From assembly GCF_010731735.1 (NCBI RefSeq), contig NZ_AP022588.1, positions 3,286,001 through 3,350,000 of the forward strand: 64,000 bases of DNA. The letters are read 5' to 3'. Positions 8,680 through 17,172 of the stretch are shown here, one piece after another. The position numbers and the translations under genes were made by a program. How positions within the stretch are numbered: the stretch's first letter is position 1; each line of letters begins with the position of its first letter. Source of the stretch: Mycolicibacterium sediminis (lineage in GTDB: Bacteria; Actinomycetota; Actinomycetes; Mycobacteriales; Mycobacteriaceae). The notes under the pieces were generated by a model. That model saw only the letters and a list, made by a program, of their open reading frames with translations. It was not told the origin of the DNA and searched no databases.

Positions 8680-9300
8680 TCAGCGCGCAGGCGCACCGTA
8701 GTCGCGGCGGATGCGGTCGCGCAGGGCGGTCAGGCCGGCATCGAGGGGAGGCTCGTCGCCGAACAGCATCCACCGGTGCACGATCCCGAGGCCCGCGGTG
8801 CTGACGTCGAGCGTGGCTGCGGCCACGTCGACGTCGGCCCGGACGGAGCCGTCGACGATCCCGGCGCGCAGGCCCGCCTCGACGGTGTCCGCTCCGCCCG
8901 CCAGCCAGGCCTGCATGCGGCTCCGCAGCGCGGAGGTCGCGGGCACGGCCTCGAAGGCCAACACGAACAGCGCACGGGTGAACACGGGATCCGCGAGGTA
9001 CAGGTCGACGATCCGGTCGACGTGACGCAGCGCGACGCTCAGTCCGTCGGCGTCGCCGGCCGGCGCGGTGTTGGCCCGCGCGTCGTAGGCGTCGCGGAAG
9101 AGGGTGTCGAGGATGGCGTCCTTGCTCCCGTAGCGGGCGTGCACCATCGCCCGGCTGTACCCCGCCCGACGGCCGATCTCCGCGGCAGTCGTCGTCTCCC
9201 AACCCTTCTCGACGATCAGCGCGGCGGCTGCCTCGACGAGCCTGCGTGCGGACAGCTCGACGCGCTCGGGTTGGGTCAGCCCCTTGGCGGGGGAGGGCAC
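8680..9300 (-). CDS. TetR family regulator
   Basis: Repressor of 206 residues. The DNA-binding helix-turn-helix lies at about residues 38-60, in the segment TAAEIGRRAGYSRAMVHARY; the rest is the variable helical ligand-binding domain. The start is GTG at 9300, preceded by AAGG. It is divergent from the NTF2-like protein/F420 oxidoreductase pair across 57 bp, which makes that pair the likeliest target. Ligand unknown. Confidence 0.87.
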   Translation of the reverse strand: MPSPAKGLTQPERVELSARRLVEAAAALIVEKGWETTTAAEIGRRAGYSRAMVHARYGSKDAILDTLFRDAYDARANTAPAGDADGLSVALRHVDRIVDLYLADPVFTRALFVLAFEAVPATSALRSRMQAWLAGGADTVEAGLRAGIVDGSVRADVDVAAATLDVSTAGLGIVHRWMLFGDEPPLDAGLTALRDRIRRDYGAPAR

Positions 9301-9357
9301 CCTTGCATATTAGACGCTCGACAATTAACTTCGTGTCGGGACACTGGAGGTGGTGCG

Positions 9358-9732
9358 GTGACGCGGTCCGCCCGCGAGGTGGTGGAGGCCTACAACCTCG
9401 TGGTGTGGAACCAGCGGGACGTCGCACTCGCCGAGGAGTTGATGGGCGACACCGTGATTCGCCACGACGTCGGTTCGGTGCACACGTTGAGCCACGACGA
9501 GGCCGTGGCCCGGATCGTGAACCACCTGCAGATGTTCGAATCGATCCGGTTCGACCTTCGACTGGTGGTGGCCGGCGACGACGGCGAGCACGTCGCGATC
9601 GTGTACGAGTCACCGATGACGCTCGAGGACGGCACGGAGACGACGATCGGGAGCATGGAGGTCTTCCGCGTCGTCGACGGCCGGATCACCGAGGTCTGGA
9701 ACTGTGGCTACAAGCAAGGAGTGTGGGCGTGA
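9358..9732 (+). CDS. NTF2/SnoaL-like protein
   Basis: Protein of 124 residues with the compact alpha+beta barrel pattern of the SnoaL/NTF2 superfamily: N-terminal helices (EVVEAYNLVVWNQRD), a central strand region and a C-terminal FRVVDGRITEVWNCGY. Members act as small isomerases, hydrolases or binding proteins. The frame is open far upstream, but the GTG at 9358 follows a GGAGG and gives the normal family size. Its stop overlaps the next start (GTGA), so it is coupled to the F420-type oxidoreductase and may act on the same substrate. Confidence 0.78.
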   Translation: MTRSAREVVEAYNLVVWNQRDVALAEELMGDTVIRHDVGSVHTLSHDEAVARIVNHLQMFESIRFDLRLVVAGDDGEHVAIVYESPMTLEDGTETTIGSMEVFRVVDGRITEVWNCGYKQGVWA

Positions 9733-10769
9733 GGGTGCTCGACGAACTGGGCTACTACCTGCTTGCCGGCGCCGGGGGCGAGGGCCCCGCCACGCTGATG
9801 GACGAGGCCCGCCGCGGCGAGGAACTCGGCTTCGGGACGGGCTTCATCTCCGAGCGGTGGAACGTCAAGGAGGCGTCGTCGCTGACGGGTGCGGCGCTCG
9901 CCGTCACCTCCACCATGCGGATCGCCACGGCCGCAACGAATCACAACACGCGCCACCCGTTGATCACCGGGTCCTACGCCACCACGATGCACCGGCTCTC
10001 CGGCGGCCGCTTCACCCTCGGCATCGGCCGTGGCATCGCGGCGATGTACGACGCCTTCGGGGTGCCCGCCGTGACCACCGCGCAGATGGAGGACTTCGCC
10101 CGGGTCATGCGCAGGCTGTGGCACGGCGAGGTGATCATCGGCCACGACGGATCCCTGGGCACGTACCCGGTGCTGTTCCTCGACCGCGACTTCGACGAGG
10201 ACATCCGGCTCGCGATCGTCGCGTTCGGACCGCAGACACTCTCCCTCGGCGGCCGGGAGTTCGACGACGTCATCCTGCACACCTACTTCACCCCCGAGAC
10301 GCTCCAGCGCGCCGTCAGGACCGTCAAGGACGCCGCCGAGCGGGCCGGCCGCGACCCGGCGAGCGTGCGCGTGTGGTCGTGCTTCGCGACCGTCGGTGAC
10401 CACCTGCCCGAGGACCTCCGGTTGAAGAAGACGGTCGCCCGCCTCGCCACCTACCTGCAGGGGTACGGCGACCTGCTGGTCACGACCAACGGCTGGGACC
10501 CGGCCGTGCTCCGGCGTTTCCGCGAGGACGCGGTCGTCACCTCCATCCCCGGGGGGATCGACCACGAGGCCAGCGCGGAGCAGATCGAGCACATCGCGAC
10601 CCTGATCCCCGACGAGTGGCTCGAACCGTCTGCGACGGGTTCTGCGCAGCAGTGCGTCGAGCGGATACGCCAGGAGTTCGACCACGGCGCCGACGCCCTG
10701 ATCATGCACGGCGCCACCCCCGACGAACTGGAACCCATCGTCGCGCAGTACCGCGCGACCGACGTCTGA
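9729..10769 (+). CDS. LLM class F420-dependent oxidoreductase
   Basis: Luciferase-like (beta/alpha)8-barrel oxidoreductase of 346 residues. The segments GFGTGFISERWNVKEA, RIATAATNHNTRHPL and GGRFTLGIGRG are typical of the mycobacterial F420-dependent branch of the family (the annotation class called TIGR03857 in many genomes, from memory). It would transfer hydride between F420 and an unknown ketone, alcohol or enoyl substrate. It overlaps the NTF2-like gene by 4 bp and is the second gene of that pair. Confidence 0.83.
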   Translation: MRVLDELGYYLLAGAGGEGPATLMDEARRGEELGFGTGFISERWNVKEASSLTGAALAVTSTMRIATAATNHNTRHPLITGSYATTMHRLSGGRFTLGIGRGIAAMYDAFGVPAVTTAQMEDFARVMRRLWHGEVIIGHDGSLGTYPVLFLDRDFDEDIRLAIVAFGPQTLSLGGREFDDVILHTYFTPETLQRAVRTVKDAAERAGRDPASVRVWSCFATVGDHLPEDLRLKKTVARLATYLQGYGDLLVTTNGWDPAVLRRFREDAVVTSIPGGIDHEASAEQIEHIATLIPDEWLEPSATGSAQQCVERIRQEFDHGADALIMHGATPDELEPIVAQYRATDV

Positions 10770-10829
10770 GCCTCGCCCGCCGAACGGCCTTCTCTATGCT
10801 GGCGGAGGAGTTCGAACGGGGAGGACATC

Positions 10830-11447
10830 GTGCGCGACGACGGGACGAGCGATTCAGCCGGAGGGCCGGAGGGTACGGAGCCGGCTCCGCAGAGTCACAG
10901 CGCCGGTTCGATCCGCTGGCAGGACGCCGCCACCACCCGCCCGCGGCCGCCGACGGTCGCCGAGGCGCGCCAGCGGGACAAGGCGCAGAAGGCCCGGGAG
11001 GCGGCCGAACTCTTCGCCGAGGACCAGAGGCGCAGGCAGGAAGCCAGCTCGGCGTCCGGGCGCAAGCTCATGATGGGATCGATCGCCGTGATCGGCCTGG
11101 TCGGTGCAGTCGCCCTGGGCTACCACGTCCTCAACGACGACGACGAGGTCTCCGCGACGTGCGTGCGGGACGGCACCAACGAGGTCGTTCCCGAGCAGTA
11201 CTGCTCGTCGGGCTCCGGGGGCGGCGGCGGGCTGTTCATCTTCGCGGGGTCGCCCTACCGCTACTACTACGGTGGCAACAACGGAGGCGTCGGCACCACG
11301 GCGAGGGGCGGCACCCTCGAACTGCCGAAGGGGGCCACCGGACGCACCTCCGCGGGACAGTCGATCTCGCGCGGCGGCGGCGCCGACTCCGGGTCGGTCA
11401 CGCGCGGCGGCTTCGGGTCGAGCAGCGCGGGCGGGTCGGGCAGCTGA
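10830..11447 (+). CDS. YgiB-like (DUF1190) membrane-anchored protein
   Basis: Protein of 205 residues. It has a charged N-terminal cytosolic part with a helical KAQKAREAAELFAEDQ segment, one transmembrane helix at about 80-101, then a Gly/Ser/Tyr-rich outer part. Two cysteines (111 and 125) sit just after the helix. The tail contains VTRGGFG (190-196), which matches the conserved VTRGGFG of E. coli YgiB/DUF1190 proteins as I remember them. The genetic neighbour is a YgiC-like ATP-grasp enzyme, as in E. coli ygiBC and yjfMC. The start is GTG behind GGGGAGGA. Function unknown. The low-complexity tail would be missed by simple similarity searches. Confidence 0.72.
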   Translation: MRDDGTSDSAGGPEGTEPAPQSHSAGSIRWQDAATTRPRPPTVAEARQRDKAQKAREAAELFAEDQRRRQEASSASGRKLMMGSIAVIGLVGAVALGYHVLNDDDEVSATCVRDGTNEVVPEQYCSSGSGGGGGLFIFAGSPYRYYYGGNNGGVGTTARGGTLELPKGATGRTSAGQSISRGGGADSGSVTRGGFGSSSAGGSGS

Positions 11448-11448
11448 C

Positions 11449-12615
11449 GTGAGGCGCGAACGCCATGCCCCGCGCGCCGACTGGCAGCGCATCGTCGGCG
11501 AGCAGGGCATGTGTTACGGCACGCCTGCTCGCGACTCCACCGGCGCCGAGCGCCCCTACTGGGACGAGTCGGTGCACTACGTCTTCGACATGGACGAGGT
11601 GCTGTCCATCGAGGCGTCGGTCGAGGTGCTGCACTCGATGTGCCTCGACGCGGTCGAGCACGTCGTCCTGACCGAGCGGTACCGCGAATTCGGGCTGCCC
11701 GAGTGGTCGTGGGAGCACGTCGAGAAGTCGTGGCGCCGGCGCGACCCGCACCTGTACGGCCGCTTCGACCTCCGCTACGACGGGCGCCGCCCACCGGTCC
11801 TGCTGGAGTACAACGCCGACACCCCGACCTCGCTGCTCGAGGCCGCGATCCTGCAGTGGCACTGGAAGACCGCGGTGTTCCCCGAGGACGACCAGTGGAA
11901 CTCGCTCCACGAGAAGCTCGTCGCCCGCTGGGCGGAGATCCGCGACCTGCTGCCCGGCGCCGAGACGCACTTCACGTGGTCGTCGGCCGACCCCACCGGC
12001 GAGGACAACGTCACGCTGGCCTACATCCAGGAGTGTGCTGCCGAGGCCGGGCTGAGCACCGTCGGCCTCGCGATCGAGGACATCGGCTTCGACCGCGACC
12101 TGAACCGGTTCGTCGACCTCGAGGAGGCGCCCATCGCCTCCATCTTCAAGCTGTACCCGTGGGAGTGGCTCATCGACGACGACTTCGGCCGTCGCGCAGT
12201 CGAATCGCTGCCGCAGACCATGTGGGTGGAACCGATGTGGAAGACCCTGCTCAGTAACAAGGCCATCCTGGCCGTGCTGTGGGAGATGCATCCGGGTCAC
12301 CCGAACCTGCTTCCCGCCTACGTGGACGATCCGCACGAACTCGTCGACTACGTGCGCAAGCCGAAGCTCGGCCGGGAGGGTGCGAACGTCACCATCGTGG
12401 CCGACGGGCACGAGACCCAGACCGGCGGCGTCTACGGCGAGGAGGGGTTCGTGTACCAACTCTTCGACCCGCTACCGCAGTTCGACGACATGCGGCCGGC
12501 GCTCGGCGCGTGGATCGTCGGCGACGAGTCCGCGGGCCTGGGCATCCGGGAGACCTCCGGGCTCGTCACCGACGACGGCGCCGCCTTCGTCCCGCACCGC
12601 ATTCCGCTGTCCTGA
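11449..12615 (+). CDS. Glutathionylspermidine synthase-like ATP-grasp ligase (YgiC/YjfC-like)
   Basis: ATP-grasp amide ligase of 388 residues, the size of YgiC/YjfC, without the N-terminal amidase domain of true E. coli Gsp. Family hallmarks are visible: LEYNADTPTSLLEA, FKLYPWEW, LWEMHPGHPNLLPAY and KPKLGREGANV, which together form the ATP and substrate sites. Mycobacteria use mycothiol and are not known to make glutathione, so glutathionylspermidine is an unlikely product. It more probably links an amine to a carboxylate on a peptide, protein or wall component. The start is GTG one base after the DUF1190 stop. Co-directional with the DUF350 gene downstream. Confidence 0.85.
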   Translation: MRRERHAPRADWQRIVGEQGMCYGTPARDSTGAERPYWDESVHYVFDMDEVLSIEASVEVLHSMCLDAVEHVVLTERYREFGLPEWSWEHVEKSWRRRDPHLYGRFDLRYDGRRPPVLLEYNADTPTSLLEAAILQWHWKTAVFPEDDQWNSLHEKLVARWAEIRDLLPGAETHFTWSSADPTGEDNVTLAYIQECAAEAGLSTVGLAIEDIGFDRDLNRFVDLEEAPIASIFKLYPWEWLIDDDFGRRAVESLPQTMWVEPMWKTLLSNKAILAVLWEMHPGHPNLLPAYVDDPHELVDYVRKPKLGREGANVTIVADGHETQTGGVYGEEGFVYQLFDPLPQFDDMRPALGAWIVGDESAGLGIRETSGLVTDDGAAFVPHRIPLS

Positions 12616-12637
12616 CCGAGAGGAATCCACCCGCCCC

Positions 12638-13087
12638 ATGACCATCGTCGCGCTCGGAGAAGACTACTGGTCCGTCCTCGGCCACGGCGTGGCCGCGATT
12701 GCGCTGTACGCCATCGTCGGTCTCGCGCTCATCGTGCTCGGCTTCTTCGTGCTCGACTGGACGACGCCCGGGCCGCTACGCACCCTGGTCCAGGCGCGCC
12801 GCCCCAATGCCGCCGCCATCGCCGCGTCGGGGTTGGTGTCACTGTCGTTCGTGGTGGTGATGGCCATCTTCACCTCGTCGGGCGACCTACTCGACGGGCT
12901 GATCAAGACGCTGGTGTTCGGCGTGCTGGGCATTCTGGCGCAGGCGATCTCGGTGCGCGTCATCGAACTCGTCACCGGGATCGACATCGGTGCGGTGCTG
13001 GCCGCCGAGCGCTTCACCCCGGAGGTGCTCGTGGTCGTGGGCGCGCACGTCGGCATGGGCCTCATCACCGCCGCGGCGATCCTCTGA
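12638..13087 (+). CDS. DUF350 (YjfL-like) integral membrane protein
   Basis: Protein of 149 residues with four hydrophobic segments (about 16-40, 59-79, 86-108 and 126-149), arranged as the two-repeat DUF350 fold. DUF350 proteins are found beside YjfC-type ATP-grasp ligases and DUF1190 proteins in E. coli (yjfLMC) and elsewhere, so the family assignment rests on both topology and context. It begins 22 bp after the ligase stop, with GAGAGGAA upstream. Role unknown; it may anchor the ligase or form a channel for its substrate. Confidence 0.8.
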   Translation: MTIVALGEDYWSVLGHGVAAIALYAIVGLALIVLGFFVLDWTTPGPLRTLVQARRPNAAAIAASGLVSLSFVVVMAIFTSSGDLLDGLIKTLVFGVLGILAQAISVRVIELVTGIDIGAVLAAERFTPEVLVVVGAHVGMGLITAAAIL

Positions 13088-13091
13088 GAGG

Positions 13092-13304
13092 TCAGCAGCA
13101 GCGGGTCTGCGGGTTGGCCTCGGTCGCCGCGTGGCGCATGCGCCAGTACTCCCGCTCGGTGAGCACCGGCTCGCCCGGGTGGGCTCGGCCGCGGAACTCG
13201 ACGTAGCGACGGTAGTGGTCGTCGCCCATCAGTGCTGCGGAGTACCCACTCAATGCGCGCCAGTACGAACCGATCTGGTCTGCGAGTCCGGTAGTGCGTC
13301 CCAT
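13092..13304 (-). CDS. YbdD/YjiX family protein (CstA partner)
   Basis: Small protein of 70 residues with the family pattern DDHYRRYVEF ... HPGEP ... REYWRMRHA and the terminal RCC. Such proteins are nearly always encoded directly after cstA/btsT and are needed for, or modulate, that transporter. The ATG at 13304 lies inside the cstA coding sequence, with a strong AAGGAGG eight bases upstream. It therefore overlaps cstA by 55 bp in another frame, implying independent but coupled initiation. Confidence 0.85.
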   Translation of the reverse strand: MGRTTGLADQIGSYWRALSGYSAALMGDDHYRRYVEFRGRAHPGEPVLTEREYWRMRHAATEANPQTRCC

Positions 13305-15562
13305 TGCTTCTGCACCTCCTTCTCGGCTGCGGTGGTGAGTAGACCCGACGGCGCGTAGATCCGCGACGGCACGGGTTCGTCCTCGGACAGCGGTCCGGCG
13401 GTGCCGCGGATCGCGCGCAGCGCGACGATGACGCCGGCCACGAACACGATGGCGACCAGGACCGCGAACAGGATCGACAGGGTGCCCTGGATGAACGTGT
13501 TGCGGATGACGGCGTCGAGCTGGCCGGCGTCCTTGGCCGCGCCGAATGCCGTCTTGCCCGCGTCCTTGGCGTCGCGGTACTGGAAGTGCTGCGTCCAGTA
13601 GCCGACCTTCGGGTCGCCGGAGAAGATCTTCTGCCAGGACGCCGTCATCGTGACGATCAGGTCCCAGGCGAGCGGGAGGCCGGGGATCCACGCCCACTTG
13701 AGCAGGCCGCGCTTGATGATCACCACGGTGACGACGGTCAGGGCGATCGCGGCGAGCAACTGGTTGGCGATGCCGAACAGCGGGAAGAGGGTGTTGATGC
13801 CGCCGAGGGGATCGGTGACGCCCATCAGCAGGATGCTGCCCCACGCGGCCACCACGACGATGCTGCAAATCCATGCGCCCACACGCCAACTCGGGTTCTG
13901 CAGCTTCTTGAACGGGCCGCCGAGGTTGGCGAGGCCGTCGGACAGCATGAACCGCGCGACCCGGGTGCCCGCGTCGACGGTCGTGAGGATGAACAGCGCC
14001 TCGAACATGATCGCGAAGTGGTACCAGAACGCCTTGAGGCCGGTACCGCCGAACACCTGGTGCAGCACCTCGGACATGCCGAACGCCAGCGTGGGGGCGC
14101 CGCCGGTGCGCGAGACGATCGACTCCTCGCCGACGCTCGCCGCGGCGGCGTCGATCTCGGCGCCGGTGATCGGCGGACCCGACAGGCCGAGGCCGTTGAC
14201 GTAGGCGGCCGCGGTCTCACCGGTCGTCCCCGTGGAGGCCGCGGGAGCGTTCATCGTGAAGTAGAGGTGCTGGTTGAGGATGGCCGCGGTGATGAGGGCC
14301 ATGATCGCCACGAACGACTCGGTCAGCATGCCGCCGTAGCCGATGAGCCGCATCTGGCTCTCCTTCTCCAGCAGCTTCGGCGTGGTGCCCGAGGAGATGA
14401 GGGAGTGGAAGCCCGACAGTGCGCCGCAGGCGATCGTGATGAACAGGAACGGGAACAGCGAGCCGGCGAACACCGGCCCGGTGCCGCTCGACGCGAACGA
14501 CGAGACCGCCGGTGCCTCCATGATGGGGCGGGCGAGCAGGATGCCGACCGCGAGCAGCGCGATGGTGCCGACCTTCATGAACGTCGACAGGTAGTCGCGC
14601 GGGGCGAGCAGCAGCCACACCGGCAGCACCGACGCGGCCAGGCCGTAGGCGATGATGCACCACGACAGCGTGACCTTCGACAGCGTGAACCAGTCGACGC
14701 CCCAGGCGGTCTCGGCGACCCAGCCGCCGGACACCACGGCGAGCAGCAGCAGGACGACGCCGATCAGCGACACCTCGGACACCCGGCCGGGCCGCAGGAA
14801 CCTCAAGTAGAGCCCCATGAAGAGGGCGATCGGGATGGTCATCGAGATGGAGAAGACGCCCCACGGGCTCTCGGCGAGCGCGTTGACCACCACCAGCGCG
14901 AGCACGGCGAGCAGGATCACCATGATGACGAGCACGCCGACGATCGCGGCGACGCCACCGATCGTGCCTAGTTCGTCGCGCGCCATCTGGCCCAGGGAGC
15001 GGCCGCGGCGGCGCACCGAGATCGACAGCACCAGGTAGTCCTGCACGCAGCCCGCGACCAGCGCGCCGACGATGATCCAGATGGTGCCGGGCAGGTAGCC
15101 CATCTGCATGGCGAGGACCGGGCCCACCAGCGGCCCCGCGCCGGCGATGGCGGCGAAGTGATGGCCGAACAGCACCCGCCGGTCGGTGGGCATGTAGTCG
15201 GTGCCGTTCTCGAACACCTCTGCGGGCGTTGCATTCTCGTCCTTGGGCTGGACGATCTTCGTCTCGATCAGCCGGGCGTAGAAGCGGTAGCCGATCACGT
15301 AGGTGCAGATGGCCGCGATGACGAACCAGACCGCGTTGACGGTCTCACCGCGGAAGAACGCGATCATCGCCCAGGCGATGGCGCCCAGGAGGGCGATGAC
15401 GCCGAAGATCACCTTGTGTCTGGTGGTGATGGGAGAGCGGTCGACGACGGCGACCGGCGGGAGGTCGGGGTCGGTGCGGACGTAGGTGACGTCGCCCTTC
15501 GTCTCCTCGGTGCGCGCGGACGCCGATGGTGTCGGGGGAGATGAGGATGGGGTCGAAGCCAT
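13250..15562 (-). CDS. cstA: Carbon starvation protein CstA (pyruvate/peptide transporter)
   Basis: Polytopic inner-membrane transporter of 770 residues with a hydrophilic N terminus of about 45 residues and many hydrophobic helices. Landmark segments include FGHHFAAIAGAGPLVGPVLA, DYLVLSISVRRRGRSLG and a C-terminal NTLFPLFGIANQLLAA loop, all characteristic of CstA/BtsT. Members take up pyruvate or peptides in nutrient-poor conditions. It lies downstream of ligB on the minus strand, as I recall for M. tuberculosis Rv3062-Rv3063. It is followed by, and overlaps, the small YbdD partner gene. Confidence 0.95.
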   Translation of the reverse strand: MASTPSSSPPTPSASARTEETKGDVTYVRTDPDLPPVAVVDRSPITTRHKVIFGVIALLGAIAWAMIAFFRGETVNAVWFVIAAICTYVIGYRFYARLIETKIVQPKDENATPAEVFENGTDYMPTDRRVLFGHHFAAIAGAGPLVGPVLAMQMGYLPGTIWIIVGALVAGCVQDYLVLSISVRRRGRSLGQMARDELGTIGGVAAIVGVLVIMVILLAVLALVVVNALAESPWGVFSISMTIPIALFMGLYLRFLRPGRVSEVSLIGVVLLLLAVVSGGWVAETAWGVDWFTLSKVTLSWCIIAYGLAASVLPVWLLLAPRDYLSTFMKVGTIALLAVGILLARPIMEAPAVSSFASSGTGPVFAGSLFPFLFITIACGALSGFHSLISSGTTPKLLEKESQMRLIGYGGMLTESFVAIMALITAAILNQHLYFTMNAPAASTGTTGETAAAYVNGLGLSGPPITGAEIDAAAASVGEESIVSRTGGAPTLAFGMSEVLHQVFGGTGLKAFWYHFAIMFEALFILTTVDAGTRVARFMLSDGLANLGGPFKKLQNPSWRVGAWICSIVVVAAWGSILLMGVTDPLGGINTLFPLFGIANQLLAAIALTVVTVVIIKRGLLKWAWIPGLPLAWDLIVTMTASWQKIFSGDPKVGYWTQHFQYRDAKDAGKTAFGAAKDAGQLDAVIRNTFIQGTLSILFAVLVAIVFVAGVIVALRAIRGTAGPLSEDEPVPSRIYAPSGLLTTAAEKEVQKQWDALPDSQTRSVRTGAH

Positions 15563-15630
15563 GGTCCGATCCTGTCACCGTTCGCGGGGACGATTGGTGA
15601 GAACGCCCGCCTTTGGTGCGGCGCGTCGGG

Positions 15631-17160
15631 TCAGCGCTCGTAGAGCGCGCGCACCGTCTCCACGGTGTCGGCCTCGTCCGGGCGCTTGTCGTCGCGGTAG
15701 CGGACGACGCGGGCGAACCGCAGCGCCATTCCGGCCGGGTAGCGGGTGGACCCCTGCACCCCGTCCAGCGCGATCTCCACGACCTGCTCGGGCCGGACCG
15801 TGACCACGTACCCGTCCGTCGGACCGTCGGCCAACCCGAGGAACCGCTCCGTCTGCCAGGCCAGCATCTCGTCGGTCATGCCCTTGAACGTCTTGCCCAG
15901 CATCACGAACCCGCCGGTCCGGTCGTCCCGCGCGCCGAGGTGGATGTTCGAGAGCTTGCCCGTGCGTCGGCCCGACCCCCACTCGACGGCGAGCACCACC
16001 AGGTCGAGTGTGTGCACCGGCTTCACCTTCAGCCAGCCCGCCCCGCGTCGGCCCGCCTCGTACGGCGAGGTCGGCGACTTCGCCATCACGCCTTCGTGTC
16101 CGGCGGCGAGCGTGGCCGCCAGGAACTCCGCGGCCGCTCCCGCGTCGGCGGTGGCGAGCCGGTCCACCCGCTGGGACGCGGGGACGATCGAGTCGAGCAC
16201 CTCCAACCGCTCGGTGACGGGCGCGTCGAGGAGGTCGGTGCCGTCGACGTGCAGCACGTCGAAGAAGAACACCGACAGCGGCTGCGTCGCGGCGTCCCGC
16301 GTGCCCCGGGACCCGAACCGCGACGCCGTCACCTGGAAGCGGTCCGGTCTGCCGTCGGGCCGCAGCGCGATGGCCTCGCCGTCGGCGATCAGCGTCCGCA
16401 CCGGCAGGGCGAGGGTGGCGGCCACGACCTCGGGCAGCCGGTCGGTGACGTCGTCGAGGGTGCGCGTGTAGACCGACACCCGGTCGCCGTCCCGGTGGAT
16501 CTGCACGCGGGCGCCGTCGAGCTTGGCCTCGAACACCGCCGTGCCGCCGAGCTTCTCGAGTGCCGCGGCGACACCCGTGGCGGTCTGCGCCAGCATCGGG
16601 CCGACGGGTCGCCCGACGACGAGCGTGAACTCGGCCAGCGCCGCCTCGCCCCCCGACAACGCCTGGGCGGCGACCGCGGGCAGATCGCCGCCGAGCATCG
16701 CCGCCCGGCGCACCACCGGGGCCGGTACGCCGGCAGCCTTGGCGACGGCGTCGACCATCACCCCGATCAGTGCGCCCTGGCGGAGTTCACCGCCGAGCAG
16801 ACGGCGCAGAAAGGTCTGCTCGACGGCGGTGGCGGCGCCGAAGATCCCGGCCAGCAGTTCGGCGCGCCGGGTCTGCGACCCCTTGCCGGAGACGCCGCCG
16901 ATCTCGCTGAACGTGGCGTCGACCTCGGCGACGGTCAGCGTGGGATCCGAGGCGGGTGCCGGCAGGGCGCGTAGCGCCGCCCAGCCCACGCCGATCTGAC
17001 GCTGTGGCAGCTCACCCGAGAGCCAGGACACGATCACCGCGGCCAGCCGGGGATCCCCGTCGGTCGCCGCGAGCAGGTCGGCGATGCGGGCGGTCTTGGC
17101 GAGCCGGCCCGGGACCGCGCCCACGTCGGCGGAGGCGGTGGCGACGTCGACGAGCAGCAC
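15631..17160 (-). CDS. ligB: ATP-dependent DNA ligase LigB
   Basis: Ligase of 509 residues, close to the 507 I recall for M. tuberculosis LigB (Rv3062). The order is an N-terminal DNA-binding domain (1-190), an adenylation domain with the nucleotidyl lysine in EAKLDGAR (Lys213), further nucleotidyltransferase motifs ([35 protein letters not shown]), and a C-terminal OB fold. It seals nicks using ATP; in mycobacteria it is dispensable beside the NAD-dependent LigA. The start is GTG, 12 bp after the stop of the upstream Moco oxidoreductase gene. Confidence 0.95.
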   Translation of the reverse strand: MLLVDVATASADVGAVPGRLAKTARIADLLAATDGDPRLAAVIVSWLSGELPQRQIGVGWAALRALPAPASDPTLTVAEVDATFSEIGGVSGKGSQTRRAELLAGIFGAATAVEQTFLRRLLGGELRQGALIGVMVDAVAKAAGVPAPVVRRAAMLGGDLPAVAAQALSGGEAALAEFTLVVGRPVGPMLAQTATGVAAALEKLGGTAVFEAKLDGARVQIHRDGDRVSVYTRTLDDVTDRLPEVVAATLALPVRTLIADGEAIALRPDGRPDRFQVTASRFGSRGTRDAATQPLSVFFFDVLHVDGTDLLDAPVTERLEVLDSIVPASQRVDRLATADAGAAAEFLAATLAAGHEGVMAKSPTSPYEAGRRGAGWLKVKPVHTLDLVVLAVEWGSGRRTGKLSNIHLGARDDRTGGFVMLGKTFKGMTDEMLAWQTERFLGLADGPTDGYVVTVRPEQVVEIALDGVQGSTRYPAGMALRFARVVRYRDDKRPDEADTVETVRALYER

Positions 17161-17172
17161 CGTGCCAGCCTG

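Noticed and set aside
11449..12615. True glutathionylspermidine synthetase
   Set aside because: The motifs fit the family, but the amidase domain is missing and mycobacteria are not known to make glutathione, so I keep only the family name.
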